Assembly: GCA_947374225.1 (NCBI GenBank)
Contig: CANCAY010000008.1
Location: forward strand, 1-64,000
Length of the DNA stretch: 64,000 nucleotides
Source: Chitinophagaceae bacterium
GTDB lineage: Bacteria > Bacteroidota > Bacteroidia > Chitinophagales > Chitinophagaceae
Direction: 5' to 3'
Under the pieces are notes generated by a model. That model was given only the letters and a program-made list of their open reading frames with translations, had not been told where the DNA came from and did no database searches. Each line of letters opens with the position of its first letter. The stretch's first letter is position 1. This document shows positions 44,845-54,521 of the stretch, piece by piece. A program made the position numbers and the translations under genes.

Positions 44845-47448
44845 ATGAATTTAAACCAATACACTATAAAAGCGCAGGAAGCAATTCAAGCAGCGCAGCA
44901 ATTTGCTTATAACAATACGAATGCGTCTATTGAAACAGCGCATGTATTGAAAGCAATATTATTGGACAAGGATAGTTCGACAGAATTTCTATTGAAAAAA
45001 AACAATGTTAATCCTGTATTAATTCTACAAAAAGTAGAAGAGTTAATAAACACATTAGCAAAACAACAAACGGGAGAACCAGCTTCAAATTTAAGTAGAG
45101 ACTTAAACAGTGTTTTATTAAAGTCAAATGCAGCATTAAAAATATTTGGTGACGAGTATGTAACAGTAGAACATATTTTAATTGCTATTCTACAAGTGAA
45201 CGACGCCTCCGGTAAAATATTAAAAGACGCTGGATTAACTGAGAAAGGGTTGACCACGGCGATTAAAGAATTAAGAAAAGGAGAAACAGTAAATTCTGCA
45301 ACACAGGAGACACAATTTCAAGCTTTGTCTAAATATGCAAAGAACTTAAACGAGTTAGCTAATAAAGGCAAATTGGATCCTGTAATTGGACGTGATGAAG
45401 AAATTCGTCGCACATTGCATATTCTTTCTAGAAGAAGCAAAAATAATCCAATTTTAGTGGGAGAGCCAGGAGTAGGTAAGACGGCTATTGCAGAAGGTTT
45501 AGCTATGAGAATTGTAAATGGCGATGTGCCAGACAATTTAAAAAGCAAAGTTATTTATGCATTAGACATGGGACTTTTAATTGCGGGTGCAAAGTATAAA
45601 GGCGAGTTTGAAGAAAGATTAAAAGGGGTGGTAAAGGAAGTAGCGACTAGTGACGGAGAAGTGATATTATTTATTGACGAGATTCATACATTAGTAGGTG
45701 CTGGTGGAGGGGAAGGGGCTATGGATGCCGCTAATATTTTAAAACCTGCATTGGCTAGAGGTGAATTAAGAGCAATTGGTGCGACTACTTTAGCGGAGTA
45801 TCAAAAGTTTTTTGAGAAAGACAAAGCTTTAGAGCGTCGTTTTCAAAAAGTAATGATTGACGAGCCTTCAAAAGAAGATGCAATTTCTATTTTAAGAGGT
45901 TTAAAAGAAAGATACGAAACGCATCACCATGTGCGCATCAAAGACGAAGCTATTATTGCTGCAGTTGAATTATCGACCAGGTATATAACAGATCGTTTCC
46001 TGCCTGACAAGGCGATTGATTTAATTGACGAGAGTGCTGCTAAGTTGCGTTTAGAAATGAATTCAATGCCGGAGGAGTTGGATACTTTAATGAGGCAGAT
46101 CCGTCAATTAGAAATCGAAAGAGAAGCCATTAAGAGAGAGGACAATCCGGAGCAATTAAAATCATTGAATATTGACATTAGTAATTTAACTGTGCAACAG
46201 GATACTTTAAAAGCTAAATGGTCTCAGGAAAAAGAAATTGTAGACAAAGTACAAAAAGCCAAGTCCGACATTGAAAAATTAAAACAGGAAGCGGAAGTTG
46301 CTGAACGTAATGGAGATTATGGAAAAGTAGCTGAAATTAGATATGGCAAATTAAAAGAAGAAGAAACCAATTTGGAAAATTGTACTAAGCAATTGCAAGA
46401 ATTGGGAGAAAGTGGAAAAAGATTAATGAAGGAGGAAGTTGATGCGGAGGATATTGCGGAAAATGTAGCCAAGGCAACTGGTATACCGGTGAGTAAGATG
46501 TTACAATCAGATAGAGAAAAATTATTGCATCTAGAAGATGAATTACACAAGCGTGTAATTGGTCAGGAAGAAGCTATAACAGCAGTATCGGATGCCATAA
46601 GAAGAAGCAGGGCAGGATTGCAGGATCCTAAAAAGCCAATTGGTTCCTTTATATTTTTAGGAACTACTGGTGTAGGTAAAACCGAATTGGCAAAAGCGTT
46701 GGCAAATTATTTGTTTGACGACGATGCTATGATGACCCGCATTGACATGAGTGAGTATCAAGAAAAACATTCCGTGTCTCGTTTAGTAGGAGCGCCTCCA
46801 GGATATGTTGGATATGATGAAGGTGGTCAATTAACCGAAGCGGTAAGAAGAAAACCTTATAGTGTTGTATTGTTAGATGAAATTGAAAAAGCGCATCCGG
46901 ATGTATGGAATATTTTATTGCAAGTTTTAGATGACGGACATTTGACCGACAACAAAGGAAGAACGGTTAATTTCAAGAATACGATTGTGATAATGACTAG
47001 TAATATAGGTAGTCATATTATTCAAGAAACATTCGAAGGAGTAACTGACAAAAACTTGGAAGAGAAAGTGGAACAGTCTAAGACAGAGGTAATGACATTG
47101 TTAAAGCAAACAATAAGACCAGAATTTTTGAATAGAGTGGATGAGATTATTATGTTCTCTCCATTATTACAAAAACAAATGGCGGCCATTGTCAAAATTC
47201 AATTAGGTAATTTGAAAAAGCTAGTAGCTGAAAACGGTATGCAAATTGAGTTTAGTGATTATTTAGTGGACTACCTGTCTGACCAAGGATTCGATATGCA
47301 ATTTGGGGCAAGGCCATTAAAAAGATTAATTCAAAAGCTAGTTGTGAACGAACTAAGTAAAAAGATCTTAAGTGGTGAAATTGACAAGACCAAGAAGGTT
47401 TTAATAGACATATTTGACGGATTGATCGTTTTTAGAAACGAAGCATAA
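44845..47448 (+). CDS. clpB: ATP-dependent disaggregase ClpB
   Basis: An 867-residue Hsp100 chaperone. The N-terminal repeat domain is residues 1-150. AAA-1 Walker A is [13 protein letters not shown] near 205, followed by a long coiled-coil middle domain (about 400-530) that marks ClpB. AAA-2 Walker A is [14 protein letters not shown] near 605, with the conserved [18 protein letters not shown] pore loop. The start at 44845 is used over the upstream 44806. A GCGC-N7-GCGC inverted repeat lies about 30 nt before the start. No CIRCE element was found. It ends at a strong terminator. Confidence 0.96.
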   Translation: MNLNQYTIKAQEAIQAAQQFAYNNTNASIETAHVLKAILLDKDSSTEFLLKKNNVNPVLILQKVEELINTLAKQQTGEPASNLSRDLNSVLLKSNAALKIFGDEYVTVEHILIAILQVNDASGKILKDAGLTEKGLTTAIKELRKGETVNSATQETQFQALSKYAKNLNELANKGKLDPVIGRDEEIRRTLHILSRRSKNNPILVGEPGVGKTAIAEGLAMRIVNGDVPDNLKSKVIYALDMGLLIAGAKYKGEFEERLKGVVKEVATSDGEVILFIDEIHTLVGAGGGEGAMDAANILKPALARGELRAIGATTLAEYQKFFEKDKALERRFQKVMIDEPSKEDAISILRGLKERYETHHHVRIKDEAIIAAVELSTRYITDRFLPDKAIDLIDESAAKLRLEMNSMPEELDTLMRQIRQLEIEREAIKREDNPEQLKSLNIDISNLTVQQDTLKAKWSQEKEIVDKVQKAKSDIEKLKQEAEVAERNGDYGKVAEIRYGKLKEEETNLENCTKQLQELGESGKRLMKEEVDAEDIAENVAKATGIPVSKMLQSDREKLLHLEDELHKRVIGQEEAITAVSDAIRRSRAGLQDPKKPIGSFIFLGTTGVGKTELAKALANYLFDDDAMMTRIDMSEYQEKHSVSRLVGAPPGYVGYDEGGQLTEAVRRKPYSVVLLDEIEKAHPDVWNILLQVLDDGHLTDNKGRTVNFKNTIVIMTSNIGSHIIQETFEGVTDKNLEEKVEQSKTEVMTLLKQTIRPEFLNRVDEIIMFSPLLQKQMAAIVKIQLGNLKKLVAENGMQIEFSDYLVDYLSDQGFDMQFGARPLKRLIQKLVVNELSKKILSGEIDKTKKVLIDIFDGLIVFRNEA

Positions 47449-47467
47449 GAAGAATTAAGCGAATCTT

Positions 47468-47503
47468 AAGCCCCAGTACTTAAAAAGTATTGGGGCTTTT
47501 TGT
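47468..47503 (+). terminator. Rho-independent terminator of clpB
   Basis: A 14-bp stem, AAGCCCC plus AGTACTT with AAGTATT plus GGGGCTT (one G-U pair), a 3-nt loop and a TTTTTG tract. It lies directly before the next gene's candidate promoter. Confidence 0.93.
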
Positions 47504-47517
47504 ATATTTACGGCACT

Positions 47518-48747
47518 ATGGCAAACGACAGAAAAGCAGCAGTTGGTTTTATTTTTTTTACATTGGTAATTGACATTGTTGGTTTAGGAATTATTATACC
47601 AGTAGTGCCTCAGCTTATTAAAGGCTTAATTCACACAGACGATATAAGTAAGGTTTCTTTATATGGAGGCTGGCTTACATTTTTATATGCAACCATGCAG
47701 TTTTTATTTGCACCAATGATTGGTAGTTTGAGTGACAAGTATGGTAGAAGGCCGGTGCTTTTATTTTCTTTATTAGGGTTTGGATTAGATTATTTATTCC
47801 TTGCATTTGCGCCAAGCATTTTTTGGCTATTTATAGGCAGAACTATTTCTGGAATCACAGGAGCGAGTGTTACAACTGCTTCCGCATATATGGCCGACAT
47901 TAGTGACGAAACCAATCGTGCAAAAAACTTTGGAATGATTGGTGCTGCTTTTGGAATTGGATTTATTATTGGTCCAATGCTGGGAGGTTTTTTAGGAGAG
48001 ATAGGACCAAGAATCCCTTTTTTAGTAGCAGCGGGCTTAGCACTGTGTAATGCCTTGTATGGCTATTTTGTTTTACCTGAATCTTTAGCGCCGGAAAACA
48101 GAAGAGATTTTAATATAAAAAGATCCAATCCTTTAAGCTCCCTTTTTCATTTAAGAAAATATCCTGCCGTGTCCGGATTAATCTTTTCTCTATTATTTAT
48201 ATACTTAGGAAGTCATGCAGTTCAAAGCAATTGGAGTTATGCAAATATTGAAAAGTTTCATTGGACACCTAAGATGATTGGGTTTTCTTTAGGCATGGTG
48301 GGCTTGTTGGTAGGGATTGTTCAAGGAGTATTGATTAGATATATTAATCCAAAACTAGGCAATGAAAAAAGCGTTTATTTAGGGATTGCTTTATATGCAT
48401 TAGGTTTATTATTATTTGCATTTGCAAGTTCCACTTGGATGATGTTTGTATTTTTAATTCCTTATTGTTTGGGAGGTATTTCTGGCCCGGCTTTACAGTC
48501 ACTAATTTCAGTTCATGTACCTAAAAATGAACAAGGCGAATTACAAGGATCTCTAACTAGTATAATGAGTGTTACGTCCATTGTGGGTCCCTTAATTATG
48601 ACTAGTTTGTTTGCTTATTTCACCAAGCCGTCTAATCCTATCTATTTTCCAGGATCTTCCTTTTTATTGGGGGCTGTATTTATGGTAATTAGTGCAGTGA
48701 TTGCCTATTTCGTATTAAGGACAGAAACTGAGCAAATAAAGGCATAG
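47518..48747 (+). CDS. TetA-like MFS drug:H+ antiporter
   Basis: A 409-residue, 12-helix transporter. Motif A is GSLSDKYGRRPVLL near residue 65, and motif C-like SGITGASVTTASAYMADISD and GFIIGPMLGGFLGEIG follow, as in TetA-type tetracycline antiporters. The substrate here is unverified; it may be a general drug or metabolite exporter. The start at 47518 is used. TATATTTA at 47503-47510 could be its -7 box, overlapping the clpB terminator's T-tract. Confidence 0.85.
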   Translation: MANDRKAAVGFIFFTLVIDIVGLGIIIPVVPQLIKGLIHTDDISKVSLYGGWLTFLYATMQFLFAPMIGSLSDKYGRRPVLLFSLLGFGLDYLFLAFAPSIFWLFIGRTISGITGASVTTASAYMADISDETNRAKNFGMIGAAFGIGFIIGPMLGGFLGEIGPRIPFLVAAGLALCNALYGYFVLPESLAPENRRDFNIKRSNPLSSLFHLRKYPAVSGLIFSLLFIYLGSHAVQSNWSYANIEKFHWTPKMIGFSLGMVGLLVGIVQGVLIRYINPKLGNEKSVYLGIALYALGLLLFAFASSTWMMFVFLIPYCLGGISGPALQSLISVHVPKNEQGELQGSLTSIMSVTSIVGPLIMTSLFAYFTKPSNPIYFPGSSFLLGAVFMVISAVIAYFVLRTETEQIKA

Positions 48748-48763
48748 AGTCCCTTTCTGTTGT

Positions 48764-48771
48764 TATATTTG
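48764..48771 (+). promoter_or_regulatory. -7 promoter element TATATTTG, purine phosphorylase gene
   Basis: A perfect TAnnTTTG match about 22 nt before the ATG at 48794. A clear -33 box was not identified. Confidence 0.5.
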
Positions 48772-48793
48772 TGCCTTAAATCAAGGACTTTAT

Positions 48794-49618
48794 ATGACAG
48801 CATTAATGACACAATTACAAGAGACTGCTAAGTTTATTCAATCTAAAATTCAAGATACTGCACAAACTGCTATTATTTTAGGTAGTGGTTTGGGAAATTT
48901 GGCTACCAAAATCCAAGCAGACTTTGAAATCGCTTACACTGAAATTCCTAATTTCCCGGTTAGTACTGTACAAGGGCATAAAGGCCGCTTAATTCTAGGC
49001 ACTTTGAATGGTAAGAAAGTATGGGTAATGGAGGGGCGTTTCCATTTTTATGAAGGTTATACACCAGAACAAGTTGCTTTCCCAGTTCGTGTTTTGAAAT
49101 TATTAGGCGTGCAAAATTTATTGTTATCAAATGCGGCAGGTGGCGTTCATCCTGATTATGGAGTTGGAGATTTGATGATTATTAAAGATCATATTAGTTT
49201 ATTTACCATCAATCCATTGATTGGTAAAAATGAAGATAGTTTAGGCACCCGTTTCCCAGACATGAGTGAGCCCTATGCACAAGACTTTATTGACAAAGCA
49301 AAAGCAATTGCAGCAGCACATCAAATTAAAGTGCATGAAGGTGTTTATGTTGGAGTAACAGGTCCTACATTTGAAACTAGAGCAGAATATAGATTGATTA
49401 AAGCGGTTGGTGGGGATGTGGTTGGAATGAGTACAGTACAAGAAACAATTGCTGCAGTTCATTGCGGGATGAAAGTATTTGCAATAAGTGTGGTGACGGA
49501 CTTGGGTATTCGTGAAGACAACAATGTAATTACGCATCAAGAAGTTTTAGAAGCAGCCAATGCAGCGGAACCTAAATTGACTTTGATTATTGGAGATTTA
49601 GTAAAAGCTATTGCATAA
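48794..49618 (+). CDS. Purine-nucleoside phosphorylase (PNP/MTAP family)
   Basis: A 274-residue trimeric-type PNP. Phosphate-site GSGLGNLA near residue 31, MEGRFHFYEGY near 80, LLSNAAGGVH near 110 and the purine-binding VTGPTFETRAEYR near 188, with GMSTVQETIAA following. It splits inosine or guanosine to base and ribose-1-phosphate. The next gene, a porin, starts 5 nt after the stop and is probably co-transcribed. Confidence 0.94.
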   Translation: MTALMTQLQETAKFIQSKIQDTAQTAIILGSGLGNLATKIQADFEIAYTEIPNFPVSTVQGHKGRLILGTLNGKKVWVMEGRFHFYEGYTPEQVAFPVRVLKLLGVQNLLLSNAAGGVHPDYGVGDLMIIKDHISLFTINPLIGKNEDSLGTRFPDMSEPYAQDFIDKAKAIAAAHQIKVHEGVYVGVTGPTFETRAEYRLIKAVGGDVVGMSTVQETIAAVHCGMKVFAISVVTDLGIREDNNVITHQEVLEAANAAEPKLTLIIGDLVKAIA

Positions 49619-49623
49619 TAAAC

Positions 49624-51636
49624 ATGTTCTTTAAACGCATCATATTAGGTACCTTTTTGATTTGTCTTTTACATTTAAATGTAATTGCGCAAATGAATTC
49701 CGGTGGGTTTAATAAAATGCCAAGAAGCAGTGGCTCAGGTTATGGATCAAAAGGTGCCGTAACGGATTCTTTACAAAAAAGAGATAAAAATGCGGATTCT
49801 ATTACCATATTCTACAAATTGTATAATAGCAATGAAATAAAAAAACTAGATACTAGTGTAAATGATTTTTTTGTTCATTTTCCTTTTAATTACACAAGCT
49901 ATAATTTAGGAAATTTAGGTACTGCAAGTAAATCCTATTTATTTACACCCATATTACAATCTGGATGGGATGCAGGTTTTCATGCTTATGACAATTACAA
50001 GTATACTATAAATGAAACTCCAATATACCAAACAACGAGGCCATTTACAGAACTCGGGTATTTATTAGGTGGGAAAGGGGAGCAGCTAATTGAAATAAAG
50101 CATACGCAAAACAGAAAGCAACAATTAAATTTTTCTTTTGAATATCGTTTTAGTAATTCGCCAGGTAATTTAAAAAACCAAAATGCGAATTTTAATAACA
50201 TGCGTATTACGGCACATTTTCAATCCAAAAGAAAACGATATGAAAGCTATTTTGTGATGCTAACCAATAAAATGGCTTCGTCAGAAAATGGAGGTTTGGT
50301 TAATGCTAATTTATTAGACAGCTTGGCGTTGAATAATCCTTATGAATTAGAAACAAGACTTGGACAAAGTAGTGCATCATTTAGAAACCCTTTTAATACT
50401 AGTATTTCAACTGGTTCCATTTATCAGGCAAATAGTTTTATCTGGAAACAATCATACGATATTGGTCAAAAAGATTCTGTAGTTAAAGACACCGTGACTA
50501 CTTACATGTTTTATCCTAGATTGCGTTTTCAAAACGAGATAAAATATGAGTCAAGTCAATTTTTATTTCAGGACGCAGCACCCGATGCTACTAAGTATTC
50601 AAACTACTTTGGCTATCAAGGATTGTCGGACTTAACCATTAAGTTTAAAGACAATTGGAATATTTTCACGAATGACTTTAGCTTATTAAGCTATCCGCAG
50701 AAGAGCAATAGTAATCAATATTTACAGTTGGGGGTTGGATATATGAACTTGTCGTCTCAGTTTATTACTTCTCCTTCTTGGTCTAACAATGACTTGTATG
50801 GTTTTGGTGTTTATAAGAACAAAACAAAAAATCAGGTTTGGGATATGTCATTGTCGGGAAAATTATTTTTCACTGGGTATCATGCAGGGGACTATAATGC
50901 GAGTGCTTTTATTTCTAAAATGTTAAATAGTAAAGGGACTTATTTGAAACTTGGTTTTATCAATAATAATCGAACGCCTTCATCCAATTTCATGGGTATT
51001 ACCGACTTTCCGATATATGCACTTTCTGGCATTAAAAAGGAAAATATAATTCAAGTGAACGGGGCAGTAGGTAATATTGGAGCACAATGGAAACTAGCAT
51101 TAGACTATCAGCTGATAAATAATTATCAATATTTTAGTACGGGCTATCAGTCAAATGTGTATGGCAATGCCATAAGTTATATTAGAGGGCAGGTGCAAAA
51201 TAAGATCAAATTAAGCACTCACTGGAATTGGTATAATGAAATACAATTACAAGTGGTTGATCAAACTGCTCCTATTCATGTGCCCTTAATTTTGACAAGA
51301 CAAAGATTGGCATTTGAGGGAGTTTTTTACAAGAATTTGAATCTGTCAACTGGATTAGAATTAATATACCATACTGAATTCAAGGCGGACCAGTATATGC
51401 CATTAAATGGCCAGTTTTATACCCAAAATGAGTATACAGTTAGCAATAGGCCTACAGCCAATGCATTCCTGCATTTCATGATTAAGCGCTTTAAAGCATA
51501 TATCAGAGTAGAGAACCTGAATACCTTATTGCCAACTAGCACAACTGCTGGGAATCATTATAATTTCTACGCTCAAAATTACCCTGGTACAGGCACTTGG
51601 ATAAGGGTTGGAATTTGGTGGAATTTCATTAATTAG
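49624..51636 (+). CDS. Porin_10-like outer-membrane protein
   Basis: A 670-residue exported barrel, with signal peptide at residues 1-22 (ending VIAQ). Strand-like aromatic/polar alternation runs throughout, closing with RVGIWWNFIN. The N-terminal segment FVHFPFNYTSYNLGNLGTAS and YLLGGKGEQLIEIKHTQNR are characteristic of the Bacteroidota putative-porin family (Porin_10). A Gly/Ser-rich stretch follows the signal (about residues 25-45). It probably admits small solutes. Its link to the upstream nucleoside phosphorylase suggests possible nucleoside uptake (inference). Confidence 0.78.
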   Translation: MFFKRIILGTFLICLLHLNVIAQMNSGGFNKMPRSSGSGYGSKGAVTDSLQKRDKNADSITIFYKLYNSNEIKKLDTSVNDFFVHFPFNYTSYNLGNLGTASKSYLFTPILQSGWDAGFHAYDNYKYTINETPIYQTTRPFTELGYLLGGKGEQLIEIKHTQNRKQQLNFSFEYRFSNSPGNLKNQNANFNNMRITAHFQSKRKRYESYFVMLTNKMASSENGGLVNANLLDSLALNNPYELETRLGQSSASFRNPFNTSISTGSIYQANSFIWKQSYDIGQKDSVVKDTVTTYMFYPRLRFQNEIKYESSQFLFQDAAPDATKYSNYFGYQGLSDLTIKFKDNWNIFTNDFSLLSYPQKSNSNQYLQLGVGYMNLSSQFITSPSWSNNDLYGFGVYKNKTKNQVWDMSLSGKLFFTGYHAGDYNASAFISKMLNSKGTYLKLGFINNNRTPSSNFMGITDFPIYALSGIKKENIIQVNGAVGNIGAQWKLALDYQLINNYQYFSTGYQSNVYGNAISYIRGQVQNKIKLSTHWNWYNEIQLQVVDQTAPIHVPLILTRQRLAFEGVFYKNLNLSTGLELIYHTEFKADQYMPLNGQFYTQNEYTVSNRPTANAFLHFMIKRFKAYIRVENLNTLLPTSTTAGNHYNFYAQNYPGTGTWIRVGIWWNFIN

Positions 51637-51699
51637 ATAAAGTTGCTTTGGTATTTTGGGGTTTTAAACATTCTTTATATATTTTAACATTACTTATTC

Positions 51700-51727
51700 T
51701 TGGTATTCAAAATAGATACTAACTTTG
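51700..51727 (+). promoter_or_regulatory. Promoter of the metal locus
   Basis: TTG at 51700-51702 (-33) and TAACTTTG at 51720-51727 (-7) are separated by 17 nt. The ATG at 51733 lies 5 nt downstream, predicting an almost leaderless mRNA. Confidence 0.6.
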
Positions 51728-51732
51728 TAGTA

Positions 51733-52098
51733 ATGAAACGTCTATTTGCTTTATTAATGGCTGTAATGTATACGATTTCCAGCATTGGAATGACCGTATC
51801 TACACACTATTGTGCAGGCAAAGCAATGACATGCAAATGTGCAAAACCTAAAGCCGGCAAGAAAGACCATTGTTGTAAAGACACTGTTACTTATCTAAAA
51901 AGCCAAGAAGCACATCAGTTTCAGGAGGCAGGAGATTTTAAAAAACAACAGGCAATTTCAATTGCATTGCCAGTGTCTTTTTATCAGTTAGCGGACTGTA
52001 AGACTTTTCAAAATTCACAATGCGCTAATTTCAATACCGCGGCTTCTGTTTTAAATGGACCGCCACTCTACGAGCTTTTTTGTGTTTATAGAGTCTGA
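51733..52098 (+). CDS. HYC_CC_PP family protein
   Basis: A 121-residue exported protein, with signal peptide residues 1-22 (MKRLFALLMAVMYTISSIGMT...). The motif HYC (THYCAGK), a CKCxxxxxGKKDHCCKD segment with two adjacent Cys and a PP near the C-terminus (GPPLYEL) define the HYC_CC_PP family, which is seen near copper and heavy-metal genes in Bacteroidota. The Cys/His set suggests metal binding. It is the first gene of the metal locus. Confidence 0.8.
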   Translation: MKRLFALLMAVMYTISSIGMTVSTHYCAGKAMTCKCAKPKAGKKDHCCKDTVTYLKSQEAHQFQEAGDFKKQQAISIALPVSFYQLADCKTFQNSQCANFNTAASVLNGPPLYELFCVYRV

Positions 52099-52202
52099 TA
52101 CAAAAACTATTTTGTAGCGGAATTTGATTAGTATTTTACTAGTTTAGCGCCTCCGCGATTTTCATTTTTCTCATTATTTATTATTCTTATTATTCCGATT
52201 AG

Positions 52203-52223
52203 TTGACTTTTTAATTAAGTCAA
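52203..52223. promoter_or_regulatory. Inverted repeat upstream of the HMA gene
   Basis: TTGACTT and AAGTCAA arms flank a 7-nt AT-rich spacer, 23 bp before the ATG at 52246. It is a candidate operator for a metal-responsive repressor. No regulator gene is adjacent. Confidence 0.4.
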
Positions 52224-52245
52224 ATTAGTCATCAAAAATTATATT

Positions 52246-52725
52246 ATGAAACGTTTATTTATATCATTCGTGATTATTTTATTAGTGTCAATTACTGCAA
52301 TGGCTCAAACAACTACAAGTATCAAAGTGGCAGGTAATTGCGGCATGTGCAAGAAGAATATTGAAACAGCGGCAAAGGCGGCAGGTGCTAGTTCTGCAGC
52401 ATGGGATAAAACAACTAAAGTTTTATCATTAGGATTCGATGCTGCAGTAACTTCTACCGACAAAATTGAAGCAGCTATTGCAGGTGCAGGTTATGATACA
52501 GAGCACCAAACTGCTAGTAAAGAAGCTTACAATAAGTTGGATGAGTGTTGTCAATACGACAGAGCTACCAAAACTGCAATGACTGATTCAAAAGACATGT
52601 CTTGCTGCAAAGACGGAGCATGTGCTAATAAAGGCAAAGACTGTTGCAAGAAAGCCATGACTTCTGCAAAGAAAGGCATGTCTGCTTCTTGTTGTAAAGA
52701 TGCTTCTTGCTGCAAGAAAGCATAA
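52246..52725 (+). CDS. Exported HMA-domain protein with Cys-rich tail
   Basis: A 159-residue periplasmic protein with a signal peptide (residues 1-20, ending AMAQ). Residues 22-90 are a heavy-metal-associated (ferredoxin-like) domain with a CxxC-type site in GNCGMCKKN. After a short linker (KLDECCQYD), the last 50 residues hold repeated Cys-Cys pairs (SCCKD, DCCKK, SCCKD, SCCKK) separated by Lys. This resembles a metallothionein-like sink fused to a chaperone. About 13 Cys in the mature protein. Confidence 0.85.
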   Translation: MKRLFISFVIILLVSITAMAQTTTSIKVAGNCGMCKKNIETAAKAAGASSAAWDKTTKVLSLGFDAAVTSTDKIEAAIAGAGYDTEHQTASKEAYNKLDECCQYDRATKTAMTDSKDMSCCKDGACANKGKDCCKKAMTSAKKGMSASCCKDASCCKKA

Positions 52726-52752
52726 GCTTTAAAATTAAATAACTACCTATTG

Positions 52753-52779
52753 ATCCGCGTACTTTTTTAGTGCGCGGAT
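52753..52779 (+). other. GC-rich hairpin between the two HMA genes
   Basis: An 11-bp imperfect stem (ATCCGCGTACT pairing with AGTGCGCGGAT, one G-U) around a T-rich loop. It is not followed by a T-tract, so it may be a weak terminator or an RNA-processing site dividing expression of the two genes. Confidence 0.4.
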
Positions 52780-52799
52780 ATTGGGTTTAAAAACTTGAA

Positions 52800-53252
52800 A
52801 TGAAAACAAAATTTATATTTTTATTGGTTTTAATAATAGCTGGCTTTCAGCTAAAAGCGCAGATTAAAACGGCTGAAATTGAAGCTAGTGGCTTGACCTG
52901 TTCTATGTGTTCAAAAGCTATTTTCAAAGCCTTGGGCAAAGTCTCATTTGTGGATACAGTAAAAGTGAATATTGAAACATCTACTTATATACTTGAATTT
53001 AAGAAAGATGAAAAAGTGCAAATAGAAGCATTAAGAGATGCTGTGTATGATGCTGGATTTGCGATTGCTAAAATGGCAATAGTGATTGATATCCCTCAAA
53101 AGTTAGCAGTCGAAGATGCAACCGTTGAAGCTTTTGGCTATCAGTTTAAATGGCAATTAATAGGCAATAAACCAATAGCTGCACCTCAAAAAGTATTTAT
53201 AATGAATAAAGATATTCAGCCATTGAATGGGTTATATCTACTTAATTTTTAA
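52800..53252 (+). CDS. Exported HMA-domain protein
   Basis: A 150-residue periplasmic protein with a signal peptide (residues 1-20, ending LKAQ). Residues 22-92 form a heavy-metal-associated domain with metal site LTCSMCSKA. The remaining 58 residues have no recognised fold and end YLLNF. It probably binds Cu+ or similar ions and passes them to the efflux system. It is 2 nt before the next gene, so co-transcribed. Confidence 0.82.
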   Translation: MKTKFIFLLVLIIAGFQLKAQIKTAEIEASGLTCSMCSKAIFKALGKVSFVDTVKVNIETSTYILEFKKDEKVQIEALRDAVYDAGFAIAKMAIVIDIPQKLAVEDATVEAFGYQFKWQLIGNKPIAAPQKVFIMNKDIQPLNGLYLLNF

Positions 53253-53254
53253 TT

Positions 53255-54058
53255 ATGCTAAATACAACAATTCGTATAAAGCCGGTAATACTCATCTGCA
53301 GCCTATTCTTTTTTGGAACATTCACTTTACAAGCACAGGAATTGTATGTATTTAGTGAACCTGCAAGTGTCATGCCGGCCAGGTCTATAATTGTGAAGCA
53401 ATCTTTTCAGCAAATGGAAGGAGTACATCCGCAACAAAATTATAATACTCAAATAGAGTTTAGTTTAAATAAAAAATGGATGGCACATTTTGGTACTAAT
53501 TACAAATCGACTGATTTTTATACCCAGTATCGTTTTTATTCTTCCGATGCTTTACATGAGCATACAAGATTGGCTGGTTATTTTAAAGCAGTTGCTTCTG
53601 GTAATAATCCGGCTGAGCAAGCGATACTATTGGATGGCCAACAAAAATTGATGGGTGCTGGTTTTATTGTAACTCGTTTGCAACATAAATGGGCAAGTTC
53701 ATTAACAATAGGTTGGTTGCATAGATATACTGGGAATACAAATTTCCCCAATGATGCATTTCAGTATTCTTTGTCCAATGGCTTGCTTTTATATCCAATT
53801 AAGTATAAAAACTACAATCAAACCAATGTCAATTTCTACATTGAAATTTTAGGTCAGAAATTAACCCAAAATAAAGCTCATTTTTTAGACATAGCCCCTG
53901 CCGTTCAATTTATATTCAATAGTCAGGCAAAACTGAATCTAGGCTATCGATTGCCTATATGGGACACAATGCAGCGTAATTCTAGTAGAAGTTATTACAT
54001 GAGTCTGGACTATTTGTTTTTTAATGCCTTGCCTAGGTCCAAAAGAGTTAAAAAATAA
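53255..54058 (+). CDS. Exported outer-membrane-type protein of the metal locus
   Basis: A 267-residue protein of no recognised family. A signal peptide (residues 1-30, ending LQAQ) is followed by alternating aromatic/polar strands such as WMAHFGTNYKSTDFYTQYRF and KLNLGYRLPI, suggesting a small outer-membrane beta-barrel. It starts 2 nt after the HMA gene and ends just before the small unknown gene, so it belongs to the metal operon. It may bind or channel the metal at the outer membrane (inference). Confidence 0.7.
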   Translation: MLNTTIRIKPVILICSLFFFGTFTLQAQELYVFSEPASVMPARSIIVKQSFQQMEGVHPQQNYNTQIEFSLNKKWMAHFGTNYKSTDFYTQYRFYSSDALHEHTRLAGYFKAVASGNNPAEQAILLDGQQKLMGAGFIVTRLQHKWASSLTIGWLHRYTGNTNFPNDAFQYSLSNGLLLYPIKYKNYNQTNVNFYIEILGQKLTQNKAHFLDIAPAVQFIFNSQAKLNLGYRLPIWDTMQRNSSRSYYMSLDYLFFNALPRSKRVKK

Positions 54059-54071
54059 GTAACTTTAGGGG

Positions 54072-54455
54072 GTGAGGAAATTTGTAACCATACTTTTGAC
54101 ATCTCTATACCTATTAGGTGCTACAGAAGCATATCAGTTACTCAAAGTGCCCCATTTATTTGCGCATTATAAAACACATCAACAAATAAAGAAAGGATTA
54201 AGTTTTTCTGAGTTTATTGACATGCATTATTTTACGAATCAAACCTACGACAGAGATTATCAACAGGATATGCAACTTCCTTTTAAATCGTCTAATCGTA
54301 CTGTTTCACTTTTGAACTTTGTAAGTTTATTTGCACCAAAGCAAGTTACTATTCCGGTGTTAAGTTTCACGAATAATAAAAACTATATCATATTCGACGA
54401 CGAGAAGCATTCCTCTAATGCACTCAAGAATATCTTTCAGCCCCCGCGAGCTTAG
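54072..54455 (+). CDS. Unknown small exported protein of the metal locus
   Basis: A 127-residue protein that I do not recognise. The GTG at 54072 starts a hydrophobic N-terminal segment (residues 1-20, VTILLTSLYLLGATEA), a possible signal peptide. The rest is polar with FAHYKTHQQIKKGLSFSEFIDMHYF. TAACTTTA at 54060-54067, just before the start, may be a weak -7 box. It lies between the outer-membrane protein and the CzcA-TolC fusion, which suggests a metal-related function. Confidence 0.6.
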   Translation: MRKFVTILLTSLYLLGATEAYQLLKVPHLFAHYKTHQQIKKGLSFSEFIDMHYFTNQTYDRDYQQDMQLPFKSSNRTVSLLNFVSLFAPKQVTIPVLSFTNNKNYIIFDDEKHSSNALKNIFQPPRA

Positions 54456-54521
54456 TTATCTCTTTTATTTTATTGCATACTAGCTATGCCATTTTTCATT
54501 TTTTTTGAATAAGAAATATTT

